In this document: piece after piece, positions 13,843 through 16,320 of the stretch
How positions within the stretch are numbered: position 1 is the stretch's first letter
Layout of the letters: every line of letters starts with the position of its first letter
Assembly (NCBI GenBank): GCA_900764225.1
Contig: CAAFNG010000370.1
Span: 1 to 16,320 of the forward strand
Length of the DNA: 16,320 nt
Source: Lachnospiraceae bacterium
GTDB taxonomy: Bacteria > Bacillota > Clostridia > Lachnospirales > Lachnospiraceae
Reading direction: 5' to 3'
Notes under the pieces: model-generated
The model's database searches: none
What the model saw: only the letters and a program-made list of their open reading frames with translations
What the model was told of the DNA's origin: nothing
Translations under genes and position numbers: made by a program

Positions 13843-16221
13843 TCAAAATCCCAGCAGCATTCCCACTGTATGTACAAGAAATGCTACCACCCAGGCTGTT
13901 GCACACTGCAAAAATGCAATGCCCACGGCAGCACGCACAGTTCCCATCTCTCTTCGCACGGTTGCGATTGCTGCAACACATGGGGTATACAGAAGTGTAA
14001 AGATCAGGAATACGTATGCGGTAAATGGCGTGAACAACGTAGTCAGAAGCGCTGTTTTTCCGCCAAGGAGAACAGTCAGCGTAGACACAACGCTCTCTTT
14101 TGCCATAAAGCCTGTGATCAGCGCTGTGGAAACTCTCCAGTCACCAAATCCCAAAGGTGCAAAAATCGGTGCTACAACACTGCCGATCATAGCCAGAAGA
14201 CTCTGATCTGTGCTGGATACCAGGCGCAGTCCTGCACCGAAATTCTCCAGGAACCATACGATCAGTGTTGCCGCAAAAATAATAGTAAATGCCTTCTGGA
14301 TAAAGCCTTTCGCTTTTTCCCAGATCAGCTGTCCGACACTCTTGGCAGAAGGCAGACGATAGTTTGGAAGCTCCATAACAAAAGGTACCGGTTCCCCTTT
14401 GAACTTCGTTTTTTTCAGAACCAGCGCATACAGGATTCCACAGATGATTCCTGCAAAATACAGGCTGATCATTACAACACCTCTCCACTGCTTCGGGAAA
14501 AAGGCGCTGGTAAGGAGTCCATAGATTGGAAGCTTCGCACTGCAGCTCATAAACGGTGTCAGAAGGATCGTCATCTTCCTGTCACGCTCACTTGACAGTG
14601 TCCGTGTTGCCATGATTGCCGGTACCGAGCATCCAAAGCCGACCAGCATCGGCACAAAGCTTCGTCCGGAAAGTCCGATCTTACGAAGAAGCTTATCCAT
14701 CACAAAGGCCACACGAGCCATATATCCGGTGTCTTCCAGGATCGACAGAAAGAAAAACAGGGTAACGATCGTCGGAAGAAATCCGATCACGCTTCCGATA
14801 CCGCTTAAGATTCCGTCAACAACAAGGGAATGCAGTACCGGGCTGACACCAGCCGCTGTAAGTCCCTTACCGATAAGAGCGATCACCCAGTCTACACCCA
14901 TCGTCATCCAGTCCGAAAGCCATGCTCCCAGATAATTGAAGGTCATCACAAATACAAATGCCATGATTCCTATAAAGCAAGGGATCGCTGTATATTTACC
15001 GGTAAGTATACGGTCAATCGCCACACTACGTTTATGCTCCCGGCTCTCGGCAGGTTTTACTACGGTTTTGTCACAAAGCTTCTCGATAAAATTAAAACGC
15101 ATATTCGCAAGAGCAGCTTCTCTGTCAAGTCCGCCCTCCTTCTCCATAACGGATACCAGCTCATTGAGAACCTTTTTTTCGCCCTCAGGCAGTGCCAGCC
15201 GTTCCTCGATCAGACGATCCTTTTCCACGATCTTAGTGGCTGCAAAACGCACAGGCAGATCGGCTTTCTTCGCATAGGGCTCGATCAGATGAACCGTTGC
15301 ATGAATACACCTGTGAACCGATCCCACAGGATCCTGCGGTGACTGATTATCTGTACAGAAATCAATTCTTCCCGGTGCCTCTCTGTGCCGCGCCACGTGC
15401 ATCGCGTGATCGATCAGTTCATCAATTCCCTCATTCTTCACAGCTGAGATCGGAACCACCGGAATTCCAAGAATTTCCTCCAGCTCATTGATACGCACAG
15501 AACCGCCGTTGGCCCGCACCTCATCCATCATGTTCAAAGCCAGAACCATGGGAATTCCAAGCTCCATCAGCTGCATGGTCAGATAAAGATTCCTCTCAAT
15601 ATTGGAAGCATCTACAATATTGATAATTCCCGAAGGCTTCTCATTCAAAAGAAAATCTCTCGTTACAATCTCCTCATTGGAATACGGAGAAAGCGAATAA
15701 ATCCCGGGAAGATCCGTCACCACAGCCTCCGGATGCCGCCGGATCGTTCCCTGCTTCTTATCCACAGTCACACCCGGGAAATTGCCTACATGCTGATTAG
15801 AACCTGTAAGCTGATTGAAAAGCGTCGTCTTACCACAGTTCTGATTACCCGCCAGAGCAAAGCTGACCGGTTCCCCACGGGGAATCGTATCACCGATCTT
15901 GTTCCGTCTGTAATCTCCAGCCTTTCCAAGCTCACCCACGCCCGGATGCGCGATCGGCTGATGCCGTTCACTCCCCCGGGGCTCCTCACGGACATTCTCC
16001 GTCTCCACGATCTCAATCTTCGCAGCCTCCGCAAGCCTCAACGTCAGTTCATACCCCCTAAGCTCCAGCTGAACCGGATCCCCCATAGGAGCCCTCTTCC
16101 GAAGAGCCACCTCCGTCCCAGGCGTAAGTCCCATATCCAGAAGATGATGCCTAAGCTCACCTTCCCCATGGACACTGATAATTCTGCCACACTTACCCGT
16201 CTTTAATTCATCCAGTGTCAT
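13843..16221 (-). CDS. feoB: FeoA-FeoB fusion ferrous iron transporter
   Basis: 792 residues. Residues 1-75 are a FeoA-type SH3-like domain (GKCGRIISVHGEGELRHHLLDMGLTPGTEV), then a linker to ~115, then FeoB. The G domain has G1 GNQNCGKT (125-132), NFPGVTVDKK (G2), G3 DLPG (170-173) and G4 NMMD (230-233). The membrane part has both gate halves with GFGCSVPAIMATRT and the SCSAKLPIYGLL segment, and about eight to ten helices. It imports Fe2+ across the inner membrane with GTP-dependent control. The ATG at 16221 has GAGGTG 5 bases upstream and overlaps by ATGA the end of a frame that leaves the native fragment. Convergent with lysR, 18 bases between stops. Likely regulated by iron, but its promoter lies outside. 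Confidence 0.95.
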   Translation of the reverse strand: MTLDELKTGKCGRIISVHGEGELRHHLLDMGLTPGTEVALRKRAPMGDPVQLELRGYELTLRLAEAAKIEIVETENVREEPRGSERHQPIAHPGVGELGKAGDYRRNKIGDTIPRGEPVSFALAGNQNCGKTTLFNQLTGSNQHVGNFPGVTVDKKQGTIRRHPEAVVTDLPGIYSLSPYSNEEIVTRDFLLNEKPSGIINIVDASNIERNLYLTMQLMELGIPMVLALNMMDEVRANGGSVRINELEEILGIPVVPISAVKNEGIDELIDHAMHVARHREAPGRIDFCTDNQSPQDPVGSVHRCIHATVHLIEPYAKKADLPVRFAATKIVEKDRLIEERLALPEGEKKVLNELVSVMEKEGGLDREAALANMRFNFIEKLCDKTVVKPAESREHKRSVAIDRILTGKYTAIPCFIGIMAFVFVMTFNYLGAWLSDWMTMGVDWVIALIGKGLTAAGVSPVLHSLVVDGILSGIGSVIGFLPTIVTLFFFLSILEDTGYMARVAFVMDKLLRKIGLSGRSFVPMLVGFGCSVPAIMATRTLSSERDRKMTILLTPFMSCSAKLPIYGLLTSAFFPKQWRGVVMISLYFAGIICGILYALVLKKTKFKGEPVPFVMELPNYRLPSAKSVGQLIWEKAKGFIQKAFTIIFAATLIVWFLENFGAGLRLVSSTDQSLLAMIGSVVAPIFAPLGFGDWRVSTALITGFMAKESVVSTLTVLLGGKTALLTTLFTPFTAYVFLIFTLLYTPCVAAIATVRREMGTVRAAVGIAFLQCATAWVVAFLVHTVGMLLGF

Positions 16222-16262
16222 ATCTTCACCTCATCATAAGTACAATCTACATGGTCAATACC
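16218..16262 (-). CDS. C-terminal end of an unknown gene before feoAB (partial)
   Basis: The minus strand is open from the adapter junction to a TGA at 16218-16220, encoding GIDHVDCTYDEVKI. The stop overlaps the feoAB ATG as ATGA, as in translationally coupled operons. Feo operons often have a separate feoA or an iron-dependent regulator upstream, so this may be its tail. Fifteen codons are too few for recognition, and an open frame of this length may be chance. Confidence 0.3.
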   Translation of the reverse strand, partial: GIDHVDCTYDEVKI

Positions 16263-16320
16263 CTGTCTCTTATACACATCTCCGAGCCCACGAGACGTAG
16301 AGGAATCTCGTATGCCGTCT
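16263..16320. other. Illumina/Nextera P7 adapter (synthetic), inverted copy
   Basis: CTGTCTCTTATACACATCT (16263-16281) is the Tn5 mosaic end, 16282-16296 the rest of the read-2 adapter, 16297-16304 (GTAGAGGA) the reverse complement of the index at 24-31, and 16305-16320 part of P7. The last eight P7 bases are missing. Not genomic. Confidence 0.98.

Noticed and set aside
66..16262. CRISPR arrays, tRNA/rRNA genes, insertion sequences, prophage genes
   Set aside because: No repeat-spacer pattern, transposase, integrase, or structural RNA signature was seen anywhere in the native part.

Overview
The window is one fragment of a Gram-positive gut-type genome. Strong Clostridia-style AGGAGG ribosome sites, the protein flavour (aldo/keto reductase with ferredoxin-like tail, AGCS symporter, FeoA-FeoB fusion, hybrid sensor kinase with solute-binding domains) and moderate GC suggest a Lachnospiraceae member such as Blautia or a relative; this is inference, since no rRNA or other marker gene is present. 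Both ends are synthetic: bases 1-65 and 16263-16320 are the same Illumina/Nextera P7 adapter with the same index, in inverted orientation, so genomic DNA is only 66-16262. This looks like an untrimmed tagmented long fragment or amplicon.

Layout. 66-1620: a MATE-family exporter with its own extended -10 promoter and a strong terminator. 1638-2750 (minus): aldo/keto reductase with two C-terminal 4Fe-4S motifs. 2870-6518 (minus): a decayed stretch with an HD-GYP phosphodiesterase remnant, a thymidine kinase remnant, an intact-looking alpha/beta-hydrolase esterase, and a hybrid sensor kinase that has lost its ATPase domain and the first part of its receiver in frame. 6519-6873: a divergent control region with two promoters, a large hairpin and a possible leader peptide. 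6874-8256 (plus): AGCS sodium/amino-acid symporter, sharing a bidirectional terminator with the next block.

8328-12811 (minus) is the most coherent functional unit: ubiD-like, ubiX-like and LpdD-like genes (the C, B and D parts of a non-oxidative aromatic-acid decarboxylase such as gallate, protocatechuate or 4-hydroxybenzoate decarboxylase), joined by two 16-base gene overlaps. They are followed after 73 bases by a Lon-like AAA+ ATPase without protease domain and a gamma-class carbonic anhydrase-like protein. A divergent LysR regulator (12946-13824, plus) faces the operon, and a T-N11-A palindrome lies centred about -64 from the predicted ubiD start site, where LysR proteins usually bind. 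UbiX makes prenylated FMN, UbiD uses it to remove or add CO2 on an aromatic acid, the LpdD-like protein probably assists cofactor loading, and the carbonic anhydrase homologue could interconvert the CO2 product with bicarbonate; the last link is a hypothesis.

13843-16221 (minus): a FeoA-FeoB fusion ferrous-iron transporter convergent with lysR. Its best terminator lies inside the lysR coding sequence. The start of feoAB overlaps by ATGA the end of a frame that is cut off by the adapter, so an upstream partner gene probably existed.
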